Positions 51,601 through 59,593 of a stretch of DNA of 64,000 bases are shown here, one piece after another. Location of the stretch: contig JAGBTN010000003.1 of the NCBI GenBank assembly GCA_017631315.1, positions 124,001 to 188,000 of the forward strand. The letters run 5' to 3'. The position numbers were made by a program, and so were the translations under genes. The number at the start of each line of letters is the position of its first letter. Position 1 is the first letter of the stretch. The notes under the pieces were generated by a model. It saw nothing but the letters and a program-made list of their open reading frames with translations. It was not told where the DNA came from and made no database searches. Origin of the DNA: Bacteroidaceae bacterium (GTDB lineage Bacteria > Bacteroidota > Bacteroidia > Bacteroidales > Bacteroidaceae).

Positions 51601-54175
51601 CTGCGGCATCGTGGTCTGCATTTGCAAAGATGCGAATGAATGGGTAGTCTTCGTCTTCTGCATTACATACCTGGCAGAAGCCGTCCTTGAAGGTATGGGG
51701 AGGGATTTCGTTGCCTGTGGTGAGGTTAGAGAAGATTACTGATTCCGGGTCGTAACTTCCGTCGCACAATCTTTCTGACACTACGTATACTTGCGAATGT
51801 GTGGGGACGTATGTTGGATATGGGTCCTGTTCTACGCCTTGTGCATCAATGTTCTGGAACCATCGAATGACGCTTTGGTCTCCGTTGAGGCGATAGCAAA
51901 GCGAGCCACTCTCGAGTTCTCCGTCTTCGATTCGTTGTGCCTGGGCTCCGTACATGCTGAAGCAGTTTGTTACTACTGCATTGTCGTGACGGAAGGCATA
52001 TTTGTCTTCGCTTTGGATGCCGCTTGCGATGGCTGTTGTCCAGCAGTTGCTGATGACGGCACCATTGTTGCCAAGCCATGCTATGAGTGCTGCACTTTCG
52101 GCTGCACCGTTAATGAGGCCTGTGCTGTAGCAGTTTTCCACTGTGAGTTTGGCTATGCTTTGGAAGTTGGCTCCCAAGATTGCGCCTGCGCAAGTGGTGG
52201 AGCCATCTACATTTCCTTCAAAACCTAAATTGCGCAGGAGGATATTGCCAGCCAAGCCGGAGCCGCCGATGAGGGCTGTTCCTTTTGCGCCGGTCAGGTA
52301 ACAACTCTCGTCGAGGCGAAGGTTTTCGATGGTAGAACCGCCACGAATGAAATTGAAGAAGCCCGACCAGTCGTGTGTCACTCCTTCCATTACGAGATTG
52401 CTTATCGTGTGGTACTGGCCGTCGAAGTGTCCCAGGAAGGGTACGGATAGTGAGCCGATGCCGGGGAATTCTACGCCGTCCATATCGATGTCGTTGTCCA
52501 TGACTACTTTCAGGTTGTCGTAGCCTGCTGCCACATATTCGGCAAGCCACAGCAGATGTGTGGGTGTGCTCATGTGGAAGACGCCGTCAACGGGTGTTAT
52601 GTAGTCCTTATTGAAGGTGCCGCATACGGTGCAATAGAAGTCGCCGTCCTCGTATGTATGAGGGGGCAGTATGCTTCCTTCACTGGAGTTGCTGTAGGTA
52701 ACATTGTCGTCTATGGGTGTGCCGTCGCAGTTCATGTTGCCTTGCACGTAGACGCGCTGGCTTGTTGCGAAGGGGACGGGATATGCATCGACGCCCAGTG
52801 TCTGATAGAATGAGATGGCAGACTGGTCGCCATTGAGGTAGTAGCAGAGTCTGCCGCTTGCAACGTCTTCGTCTGTGAAGTCGTGGTCTATGCCTTGGCC
52901 TGCGCCTTCTGTCTGGCTGATGTCGAGCATGTTGATGAAGGTTCCTGTGAGGCGGCCCATTTGGTTTGCGCCGTTGAAGCCTGTCACTATGCCCAGGTTG
53001 ATGATGTTTTCCTGGATGTTTTGTGCATTGTTGCCGTAGTAGCCTGCGATTACGCCTGCATAGCCGTCGGCTGCTGTGCTGGTGATGGCGCCGGTGTTGA
53101 CGATGTTTCGGATGCGCCATGTCGGTGCGTTGCCTGTCTGTCCGCCTACGAGTGCTGCTGCATCGGTTCCGCCTTCTGCTGTTACGTTTGCTTCGTTGAC
53201 GATGTTTTCGAGGGTGATGAGTCCTTGGTTGCCTTGTGAGCATCCGGCAATGGCTCCCACTTGGTGGTGGGCTGTAAAGGAGCAACTCTTGTCGATGATG
53301 AGGTTGCACACGCGTGTGTTACTGTCGGAGTTGCCGCGCAGATAGCCGAAGAGGCCTTGGATGTTCTCTGTCGGACGGTTTATGACGAGGTTCAGGATTC
53401 GGTGTCCATGTCCGTCGAATGTTCCGCGCCAGCGCAAGTCGACATTTTTGCCGATGGGTGTGTGTTCTACGCCGGCCATGTCGATGTCGGCCACCAGGCG
53501 TGCCGATGCGTCGTTCTTGCCGGAGTTTACCAGTCCGGAGAACCATTCCAGCTGATGGGCGTCTGCTATTTCGTAGAATCCGTCTTCTGCGGGTGTGATG
53601 TAGTTCATGTTAATGACGCCACAGACGTTGCAGAAGCCGTTTTCGAACTCGTGCGAGCCGAGGAGGCAGGATGGTGGTTCGGCTTCCTTGAAGAACCAGA
53701 AGCTCTTGTGGTTGGTGCCTACTGCTGCCAGGTAGGACTGGACGTTCTTGGTGTCTTCCTTCCAGTTCAGGGCGATGCACGCCGAGCTGTTGAAAGCCAG
53801 GTTGGCGTGGTCGGAACTTGTCATGCCGAAGCAGTCGGTGCCTTCGCCAGGGGTTGACTTGATGAAGTACTCTACGGGTTCGGTGCCCATGTACACTGCC
53901 ACTCCGGTTGTTTCCGGCACGGTCTGTGCGTAACGCCCTGTGCAGAGGTTCTGCACGTAGTAGCATCCTTCGTTGCCGGTAGGAATGAACCGCCAGTAGG
54001 AATAGGTGTCCAGACCTGCGTTACACTGGATGATGTCGTTACCGCTGTCTTTCATGTACATGGCATGGTTGTTGCGGGGAGAAATCGTGTAGTAACGATT
54101 CTTGTCGATGTCAAGTCCCCATGCGGATGCTATGCATAGCAATAGCATCATCAAAGATAACAGGTTTCTCTTCAT
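48611..54175 (-). CDS. Very large secreted modular protein with repeated beta-helix-like blocks
   Basis: 1,854 residues from MKRNLLSLMMLLLCIASAWG, a signal peptide; an ATG at 54238 lies in array K and is rejected. Residues about 22-160 look like a ricin-type or fascin-like lectin (YYTISPRNNHAMYM, YWRFIPTGNEGCYYVQNLCT). A module built around H-F-E-N/D-G-F-C-x-V-C then occurs three times, each of the first two followed by GLUG-like strands (GTFDGHGHRILNL, GHFDGQYHTISNL). The centre has helical FIVAR-like stretches and two carbohydrate-binding-like parts. The end YYDLYGRKW, LPKGIYIRDGKKIMK resembles a type IX tail. Probably a surface glycan-binding protein working with the sulfatases; no catalytic site recognised. 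Confidence 0.8.
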   Translation of the reverse strand: MKRNLLSLMMLLLCIASAWGLDIDKNRYYTISPRNNHAMYMKDSGNDIIQCNAGLDTYSYWRFIPTGNEGCYYVQNLCTGRYAQTVPETTGVAVYMGTEPVEYFIKSTPGEGTDCFGMTSSDHANLAFNSSACIALNWKEDTKNVQSYLAAVGTNHKSFWFFKEAEPPSCLLGSHEFENGFCNVCGVINMNYITPAEDGFYEIADAHQLEWFSGLVNSGKNDASARLVADIDMAGVEHTPIGKNVDLRWRGTFDGHGHRILNLVINRPTENIQGLFGYLRGNSDSNTRVCNLIIDKSCSFTAHHQVGAIAGCSQGNQGLITLENIVNEANVTAEGGTDAAALVGGQTGNAPTWRIRNIVNTGAITSTAADGYAGVIAGYYGNNAQNIQENIINLGIVTGFNGANQMGRLTGTFINMLDISQTEGAGQGIDHDFTDEDVASGRLCYYLNGDQSAISFYQTLGVDAYPVPFATSQRVYVQGNMNCDGTPIDDNVTYSNSSEGSILPPHTYEDGDFYCTVCGTFNKDYITPVDGVFHMSTPTHLLWLAEYVAAGYDNLKVVMDNDIDMDGVEFPGIGSLSVPFLGHFDGQYHTISNLVMEGVTHDWSGFFNFIRGGSTIENLRLDESCYLTGAKGTALIGGSGLAGNILLRNLGFEGNVDGSTTCAGAILGANFQSIAKLTVENCYSTGLINGAAESAALIAWLGNNGAVISNCWTTAIASGIQSEDKYAFRHDNAVVTNCFSMYGAQAQRIEDGELESGSLCYRLNGDQSVIRWFQNIDAQGVEQDPYPTYVPTHSQVYVVSERLCDGSYDPESVIFSNLTTGNEIPPHTFKDGFCQVCNAEDEDYPFIRIFANADHDAAGGYINNQSNDGSGLAINHSVAEHWNQKWFDSHQVLTGLEPGIYKLRVQGLSRVKAWTDTDDVAYENAELNPEYVQLYHNSQYYVETGTRCISNLFIDIAQGKQEEKIGTGTQTYHEPTGYYVPNSLAACRSYFSEGLYWNEPIYFAVTSSEDTIKVGVENQMYLYGNWTVWDTWRLERLNDISEEEAVELIRAQQEKNLQDLDELEGQTQLIEGYEEASQQLSQATAMDEMLNIADQLSRLPEQIRLSHLAYIDYAAAINAIKAEVESRGQLYGAYAELLYTYLDEDVEEVEGLPNGTYQNIITTKMLSVAELADEIVFVQELFKQAVKNSIDEGSEITNLIYNSDFTEDGNFKGWVAKTTRTGTGWNFSCRTGFLDIYPVNASKSTSFYVYQDLEEGLPNGIYELIVPAYQRTGDIGLGDFSGDELVASDIFINDFHTPVWNLYKCILPYNEAINGVNCRIDPSGDPSAPHNGEEVSSYDIDTGLGWVPEGRAAMSFAFSAGRFVNHAYAIVEDGKLRVGIQSTGTPWYDGGVTAWGKFRLIYRGVSDEALQSMLDNFEKHLDNIRTAQEMYEFYISVERLDRISFLIDAAKSAAEANEKMELAKQINAEFNAINGSYAIYQELAALMNYCFDQGDALFDVDPTLSDALFEKGNEIVEHLLSGDLSDEEVMQYMTDIRDDASIGGGFYVQGDLVDAEGNKLDYATRNINYPLERQEDGTYTGMFTTQNRANLVHADARAGIYFTRLNQTFKSNQPYNHFVTPEKNQHKLVVGAGQDYQMVGAKMKVTLNPKDSTVVFEAIEYEWPDNVFVCGSIMDKNDEEHRWRNDEVAPLEHKGNGLYVGTVRFFEDYVYPGYATFLIMASRSTLDEEQGSTVTRPGWLEASYTGSESDCMLIPGEPVGDLVRGYGNNHRFRIEWTPGEAPKDYVVSFNMNACTLSVDLGDGSDDDAVDEIRGSVSSDGAYYDLYGRKWQTESVKRSSLPKGIYIRDGKKIMK

Positions 54176-54238
54176 TTGATTAGTGATTAAGTTAATTATT
54201 ATTATGGTTGTTTTTCTTTCTGCATGGTTTGTTGTCAA

Positions 54239-54326
54239 ATAGGTTAAGCATTATGGCCAATTAGGTTAACCATTATGGTCGGAAAGGTTAAGCATTATGG
54301 CCCGAAAGGTTAACCTATTTTGGAGC
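54239..54326. repeat. Array K: four 22-bp units
   Basis: Units start at 54239, 54261, 54283 and 54305. Cores are GGTTAAGC, GGTTAACC, GGTTAAGC and GGTTAACC. The fourth unit contains the last codons and the TAG stop of the upstream sulfatase. Confidence 0.95.
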
Positions 54327-56861
54327 GCTGTCCGGGGCGGGTTTCCGAAGTGCTGAAGTGCCTATGGCCACCTTCTTGCCGTCTTGTATGAAAATGCCTG
54401 CGGAGGTGATGGTGTCCTGCCGGCGGCCGTGCAAATCGTAGCACTTTCCATCCGCCAGTTTGTCTGGTCGAACCTCTTCTATTCTGTCGGCAAACGATGC
54501 TCCGAAGGTCGGGTATTCGCCTTCCGTAATTGTCCAGACGGTGTCGAAATCCCAGTTCAGCGTGCCGGTATAGAACGCTTTGGTGCGCAGCACAGCATCG
54601 TCCACCTCCTTAATAGTGCCTGCCGGAATCTGTCCGCCCACGCCTGCGTCTGCATAGTAACTCAACTGAATACCCTTGCGCACATAGAGGCCCGACATGT
54701 GTTCCACCTCATTGTTGGGCGCAACAGGCAGACGGCGCGAATAATAATAGTTGGGGGTGGCACCGGTAATGCTGTTTGCCATTACCAGAACATCCTGCAG
54801 ACGAACATTGCGATTGTTGTCCGTAAAGCCAATCACACCCGTGGCACAGCCCGAGTTATGACTCTGCTGAAGGGTGGAAACATTGCCGGCATAGTAAGCG
54901 CGGGCAATGTCGAGTTTTGCCACCGACGTGCCGTTGTTGGAATGAATGAAGCCCACAAGACCTCCCGCACACGAGGGCGAATCCATCGAAGTACTGAGTC
55001 GGGTAGCCTGAATGTCAGCATTCACATAGCAATCGCGGATAATGTTGTAGTCCGTCTGCGTGCCATCGCGTGCAACACGGCCGGCCAGTCCGCCCACCTC
55101 GCTGTCGCTGGCAATCCTGCCCGTCACAGCAACCCGCTCCAACGTGCATGCCCCTATCATAGCCCCGGTAATGCCTCCCGTAGGTGCCATGCCGGCAATA
55201 TCCACATCCTCGAGCGTCAGGTTCCTGACAGTCCCGTGGTACAATCTTCCAAAAAGACCTTTGAAGGCCTTGGCATTCCTTATCGTAAGCCCCTTTATGG
55301 CATGGCCTCTGCCGTCCAGAATACCGGAGAAACGCTCCGGATTCGTATCGTCCATGCTCGAAGCACCAATAGGCACCCACTCCACACCCTCAGGAATCTC
55401 AATGTCGCAGGCAAGATAATAGTTCTGCGTCAAGTCCTCACGAATGGCATTCAACTCCTCGTAAGTGCTGACAGGCTGAGGCACCTTCAGCGACGGGTCC
55501 TCAGGATTCTTCGAATCCATCAAGGCGCCCCTGTCGCCCTGCTGCTCCATCCATCTGTGCAACTCCCTATACATTATGCCGATACGTTCCTTATGCTCGG
55601 GCACATACGCCAGGTTGTTGAGTTCCCAAGGGTCGGTTTCAAGGTCGTAAAACTCTATGGCCGGACGGTTCTCAAACTTCTCTACAAGCCAGGCGGCATA
55701 GTCATCCGTCTGAGCCGTCTGTAGCCACGACTGCCACATATTGTTGCCCTCCCCCATCATGTGCTTTTCGTAATAACTGCTCTCCGAAGAAAGATTCTCA
55801 ATAAGTTTGTAGCGCTTGTCCTGAATACTGCGAATGGGATACGGCGGCCCCTCAGGACTGTTATTGTGCATGCCATAAACCCACTCACGCTTCTCCGACT
55901 CCTTTCCCAGAAGAACATCCAGTTGGCTGACGCCATCCAGTCCCTCCACCGGATTGCCACCGGCAGCATCGATGAGAGTGGGCAGTATGTCCTCATACTG
56001 CACCAAAGCATCGCTCACACTCCCCGCCTTCACCTTGCCCGGATATCGCACTATCATCGCACTCGACTGACCATAGCGATAACACGTCCACTTGGCAAAA
56101 GGCATCTGCGGACCCTGCTCGCTAAGCACAATTACAAGCGTGTTTTCATCCGCCCCCGCCTCCTTGAGGGCAGACATCACCATTCCCACCTCATCGTCAA
56201 AAAGGCGTATCTCCGCCAAATACCTGCAGAAATCGCTTCGCGTCTTAGCATTGTCCACACAATTAGGCGGCAGTTTTATCTGTGAAGGCGTAAACTCCGA
56301 AGCATCCCCCGCATCCCAAGGCATGTGACTATTGATGCTGCAAACAAACAAACAGAAAGGCTGCCCAGCATCGCGCCTCATAAACTCCAGAATACCATCG
56401 GGCGTGGATTTGGCAGGACGAGAAGCAGTACAACCAACCACAAAGCCCGGTATCTTCTCGAAACCATACACCTTAGGCTGATTCACCGGATGGTCCTTTC
56501 CCGCTCTGCCTACCCGATAACCAAGATCGGAAAGATAGTGCGTCACACTCTTCACCCGAGAATAAGTCGGTTTGTGATTCAAATATGAACCATGGCGAGC
56601 AGGATATAGGCCGGTATACATAGAAGCACGAACAGGAACACTCATTGCCACAGAAGCAAAATTGTTAGTCATAAGCATTCCCTCGCTGGCCACTTGGTCA
56701 ATGTTCGGTGTAGCAAGGTTCTGACCACCATAGCACCCCAATTCACATCGAGCCAAATCATCCGCAATAATCACAAGGATGTTCGGCTTCTGCTGTGCCC
56801 AACTTGACAATGCAGGAATGGCAGACGCCATTGTCAGCATCAAACAATTGTTCTTTTTCAT
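54315..56861 (-). CDS. S1 sulfatase fused to a C-terminal GLUG-like domain
   Basis: 848 residues with signal peptide (LMLTMASAIPALSSWA). Sulfatase domain 25-445: metal Asp D34-D35 (IIADD), nucleophile S74 in SVPVR (serine type, needing an anSME to make formylglycine), GKDHPVNQPKVYGFEKIPGF and LSEQG. The pattern resembles sulfamidase-like S1 enzymes. Residues about 475-800 are a beta-helix-like region (FSGILDGRGHAIKGLTIRNA, GLFGRLYHGTVRNLTLEDVD, GGLAGRV), an unusual partner for a sulfatase. CYDLHGRR and GIFIQDGKKVAIG form a type IX-like tail, followed by 14 extra residues that run into array K. Paralogue of the next gene. Confidence 0.9.
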   Translation of the reverse strand: MKKNNCLMLTMASAIPALSSWAQQKPNILVIIADDLARCELGCYGGQNLATPNIDQVASEGMLMTNNFASVAMSVPVRASMYTGLYPARHGSYLNHKPTYSRVKSVTHYLSDLGYRVGRAGKDHPVNQPKVYGFEKIPGFVVGCTASRPAKSTPDGILEFMRRDAGQPFCLFVCSINSHMPWDAGDASEFTPSQIKLPPNCVDNAKTRSDFCRYLAEIRLFDDEVGMVMSALKEAGADENTLVIVLSEQGPQMPFAKWTCYRYGQSSAMIVRYPGKVKAGSVSDALVQYEDILPTLIDAAGGNPVEGLDGVSQLDVLLGKESEKREWVYGMHNNSPEGPPYPIRSIQDKRYKLIENLSSESSYYEKHMMGEGNNMWQSWLQTAQTDDYAAWLVEKFENRPAIEFYDLETDPWELNNLAYVPEHKERIGIMYRELHRWMEQQGDRGALMDSKNPEDPSLKVPQPVSTYEELNAIREDLTQNYYLACDIEIPEGVEWVPIGASSMDDTNPERFSGILDGRGHAIKGLTIRNAKAFKGLFGRLYHGTVRNLTLEDVDIAGMAPTGGITGAMIGACTLERVAVTGRIASDSEVGGLAGRVARDGTQTDYNIIRDCYVNADIQATRLSTSMDSPSCAGGLVGFIHSNNGTSVAKLDIARAYYAGNVSTLQQSHNSGCATGVIGFTDNNRNVRLQDVLVMANSITGATPNYYYSRRLPVAPNNEVEHMSGLYVRKGIQLSYYADAGVGGQIPAGTIKEVDDAVLRTKAFYTGTLNWDFDTVWTITEGEYPTFGASFADRIEEVRPDKLADGKCYDLHGRRQDTITSAGIFIQDGKKVAIGTSALRKPAPDSAPK

Positions 56862-56883
56862 ATCCTATTTCTCTTTTACCTGT

Positions 56884-58230
56884 CTACAAATCCATTTCCG
56901 CACCCCTGTCGCCCTGTTCCTTCATCCATAGCTCCAACTCGTTCTGCATAGCACGAATACGCTTGGCATATCTTGGCTGAGATGCTAAATTGTTCAGTTC
57001 CCAGGGATCTTTCTCCAAATCATAGAACTCCTGCCTCGGACGATTACGATACTTGTCCATCAGCCAACGAGCATGCTCGTCTGTCTTAACGGTCTCAAGC
57101 CAAGAAGTCCACATGCGGTCCTTGTCCTTCATCATCCTGGTATTGGTATACGCTACCTCAGGTGTAAGATTGACAATTAACTTGTAACGCTTGTCCTGAA
57201 TACTGCGAATGGGATAGGCCGGTCCCTCTGGATGATTGTTGTGCAACCCAAATGCCCAACGTCGCACCTCCCGCTTCTTGCCGAGAAGAACCGGCAACTG
57301 CGACACGCCGTCCAAAGTATCAACGCGCTCGCCACCCGCCACCTCAATAAGTGTCGGCAGGATATCCTCGTATTGAACCAATGCATCACTTCTTGAACCA
57401 GGCTTGATATGACCCGGATAACGTGCAATGAAAGCACTCGACTGACCATAGTTATAGCATGTCCATTTACCGAAAAGCATGCGAGGCCCTTGTTCGCTTA
57501 GCAGGATAACTAACGTATTGTCTTCCTTTCCACTCTCCCTTAATGCCTCCATAACCTTTCCCACCTCATTGTCAAAGAGCCGTATTTCAGCCAAATAGTC
57601 GCAAAATAGTTCGCGAGTTGCCTGATTGTCGATGCAGTTTGGCGGAAGAATAACCTTTGATGGGTCAAACTCCGAAGCATCACCCGCATCCCAAGGCATG
57701 TGGCTGTTAATACTGCAAACAAAGAGACAAAAAGGTTCATCTGCACTTCGGTTTATAAATTCCCTTATACCATCCGTCGTAGCCAATGGAGGATGAGACT
57801 TGGTACAGCCAACAGGAAAACCAGGAACCTTCTCAAAAGCATAGACCTTTGGTTGGTTTGCAGGATGATCCTTCCCTGTCCTGCCTACACGATAACCCAA
57901 CTCCGACAAGAAATGTGTAACACTGCGTGAGCCACGATACGTAGCCTTATGATTACGATAGGAACCATTACGCACAGGATAGAGGCCAGTATACATAGAA
58001 GCACGAATAGGCACACTCATGGCCGCAGAAGCAAAGTTGCTGGTCATAAGCATACCTTCATTGGCCACCCGGTCAATGTTAGGCGTAGCAAGGTTCTGCC
58101 CACCATAGCAACCCAACTCACATCGTGCCATATCATCGGCTATCATAACAAGGATGTTCGGCCTTTGCTGAGCCATTGCCGAACTAAATCCCAACGGCAC
58201 AAATGCCAATATGTATCTGCCTCCTTTCAT
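56884..58230 (-). CDS. S1 sulfatase (sulfamidase-like), without extra domain
   Basis: 448 residues with signal peptide (YILAFVPLGFSSAMAQ). Metal Asp D32-D33, nucleophile S72 in SVPIR, GRTGKDHPANQPKVYAFEKV and DGVSQLPVLLGKKREVRRWA. It is about 65% identical by eye to the sulfatase half of the next gene; the two arose by duplication, one of them having gained or lost the GLUG domain. Its ATG overlaps the previous stop as TAATG, and the next start is 22 bp away, so the four sulfatases are one operon. Substrate unknown; sulfated glycans such as host mucin or glycosaminoglycan are plausible. Confidence 0.92.
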   Translation of the reverse strand: MKGGRYILAFVPLGFSSAMAQQRPNILVMIADDMARCELGCYGGQNLATPNIDRVANEGMLMTSNFASAAMSVPIRASMYTGLYPVRNGSYRNHKATYRGSRSVTHFLSELGYRVGRTGKDHPANQPKVYAFEKVPGFPVGCTKSHPPLATTDGIREFINRSADEPFCLFVCSINSHMPWDAGDASEFDPSKVILPPNCIDNQATRELFCDYLAEIRLFDNEVGKVMEALRESGKEDNTLVILLSEQGPRMLFGKWTCYNYGQSSAFIARYPGHIKPGSRSDALVQYEDILPTLIEVAGGERVDTLDGVSQLPVLLGKKREVRRWAFGLHNNHPEGPAYPIRSIQDKRYKLIVNLTPEVAYTNTRMMKDKDRMWTSWLETVKTDEHARWLMDKYRNRPRQEFYDLEKDPWELNNLASQPRYAKRIRAMQNELELWMKEQGDRGAEMDL

Positions 58231-59573
58231 TACATTCCGAATCTGTAGGTTTTATACCATTGACATACTCGTTTACTGAGTTTGCGAACTAATTTGGGAT
58301 GTTCGGAAGCCACATTCGTGGTCTCCTTTGGATCGGCAACCATATCATAGAGTTGAACATCTGAGGCATCGTCGCCACAAAGCAACTTCCATTTGCCCTG
58401 ACGAATGGCCAAATGCGGACTGCGGTGATATGCATTACGTGGTCTGTTGTACGATTCGTTACGTCCGAAGTCCCACATCAGAACTTCCTTACGTTTTGGT
58501 TCTTCCTTTCCCAAAAATGCTTTGCTGTAGTCTGCCCCATCACTCCAATAACCCTCTTGTGTTGGAATACCACATATACTGCAGAGCGATGGATATAAGT
58601 CCAAAGTAGATAGAACTGTCTTATTGTTCACCTTTCCCGGCTCTATTAACTTGGGGTATCGAATGATGCATGGCATGTTTATACCGCCGTCATATAGACT
58701 ATTCTTTTGGCCGCGCTTACCACAAGTGCGTTCTTGTTTGAAACTTGGAGCAGGACCATTGTCGGCTGTAAAAACAACAATGGTATTGTCCTTTAATCCT
58801 AAACTGTCAATGGCATTGAAGAAACGTCCCAACTGGCGATCCAGTTCTTCCATCACCGGGATAAAACTGGTTCTCTTTTCCCATTCTCCTCTCTTTTCTG
58901 CCACAGCCTCCGGCACCCACGGGGTGTGCACATCGTCTGGCCACAGATTTAAGAAGAATGGCTTTCCATGATCCTTATTCTCCTTCATAAAATCTATGGC
59001 TCTGTCTATGAAATATGCTGTACGATTCCAACGTTTCACCTCGTCGGTTGCAGCCCAAATCCACCTTGTAGAAGTTAGTTTAGGGTCGGGGTCTGGACTT
59101 TCGTATGTAGATACATGGCTGGTGAATCCGTATTGTTCAAAACCTGGAGCATCGGTTACGTCCCTTCCGCCTCCCATGTGCCATTTGCCAAAGTGTCCTG
59201 TGGAATAGCCTGCATCTTTAAAGGCATGTGCCATGGTTGGTGCGTTGGGATCTAAATAGTTGGCATTCTCTACACGAGCATTGGCTGCTTTGGAGTCGAG
59301 GAATGTATTCATGCGATATTTTATGGGGTATCGTCCTGTAAGGAGTCCTGCCCTGGCTGGGGAGCTGACTGGGGCTGCGGAATAGAAACAACCTAATTGC
59401 AAACCTTCGCGAGCTAGTTGGTCAATGTTTGGGGTGGGTGTAATAGTAGAGCCATAGGTTCCGTTGTCGCCAATTCCCATATCATCAACCAATATGACTA
59501 TTACATTGGGCTTCTGTTGCTGGGCATAGCCTATGGTTGCAGCAAAGGGAAGCAAAAACAGGGTTTTCTTCAT
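58230..59573 (-). CDS. S1 arylsulfatase-type sulfatase
   Basis: 447 residues from MKKTLFLLPFAATIGYAQQQ; in-frame codons upstream are not homologous. Metal Asp D30-D31 (VDDMGIGDNG), nucleophile S70 in SSPAR (serine type), GKWHMGGGRDV and FTADNGPAPSFKQERT. The nucleophile motif GLLTGRYP and the PSLCSICGIP end are typical of arylsulfatase A-like members. It lies between two other sulfatases, overlapping the downstream one by 1 bp. Likely periplasmic or surface exposed. Confidence 0.93.
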   Translation of the reverse strand: MKKTLFLLPFAATIGYAQQQKPNVIVILVDDMGIGDNGTYGSTITPTPNIDQLAREGLQLGCFYSAAPVSSPARAGLLTGRYPIKYRMNTFLDSKAANARVENANYLDPNAPTMAHAFKDAGYSTGHFGKWHMGGGRDVTDAPGFEQYGFTSHVSTYESPDPDPKLTSTRWIWAATDEVKRWNRTAYFIDRAIDFMKENKDHGKPFFLNLWPDDVHTPWVPEAVAEKRGEWEKRTSFIPVMEELDRQLGRFFNAIDSLGLKDNTIVVFTADNGPAPSFKQERTCGKRGQKNSLYDGGINMPCIIRYPKLIEPGKVNNKTVLSTLDLYPSLCSICGIPTQEGYWSDGADYSKAFLGKEEPKRKEVLMWDFGRNESYNRPRNAYHRSPHLAIRQGKWKLLCGDDASDVQLYDMVADPKETTNVASEHPKLVRKLSKRVCQWYKTYRFGM

Positions 59574-59593
59574 GTTTGGTAATAATATTGAGA

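Noticed and set aside
54176-54238. Longer N-terminus of the large secreted protein from the ATG at 54238
   Set aside because: Those codons precede a clear signal peptide at 54175 and abut array K; the extension (TTIIIINLITNQ) has no signal character.
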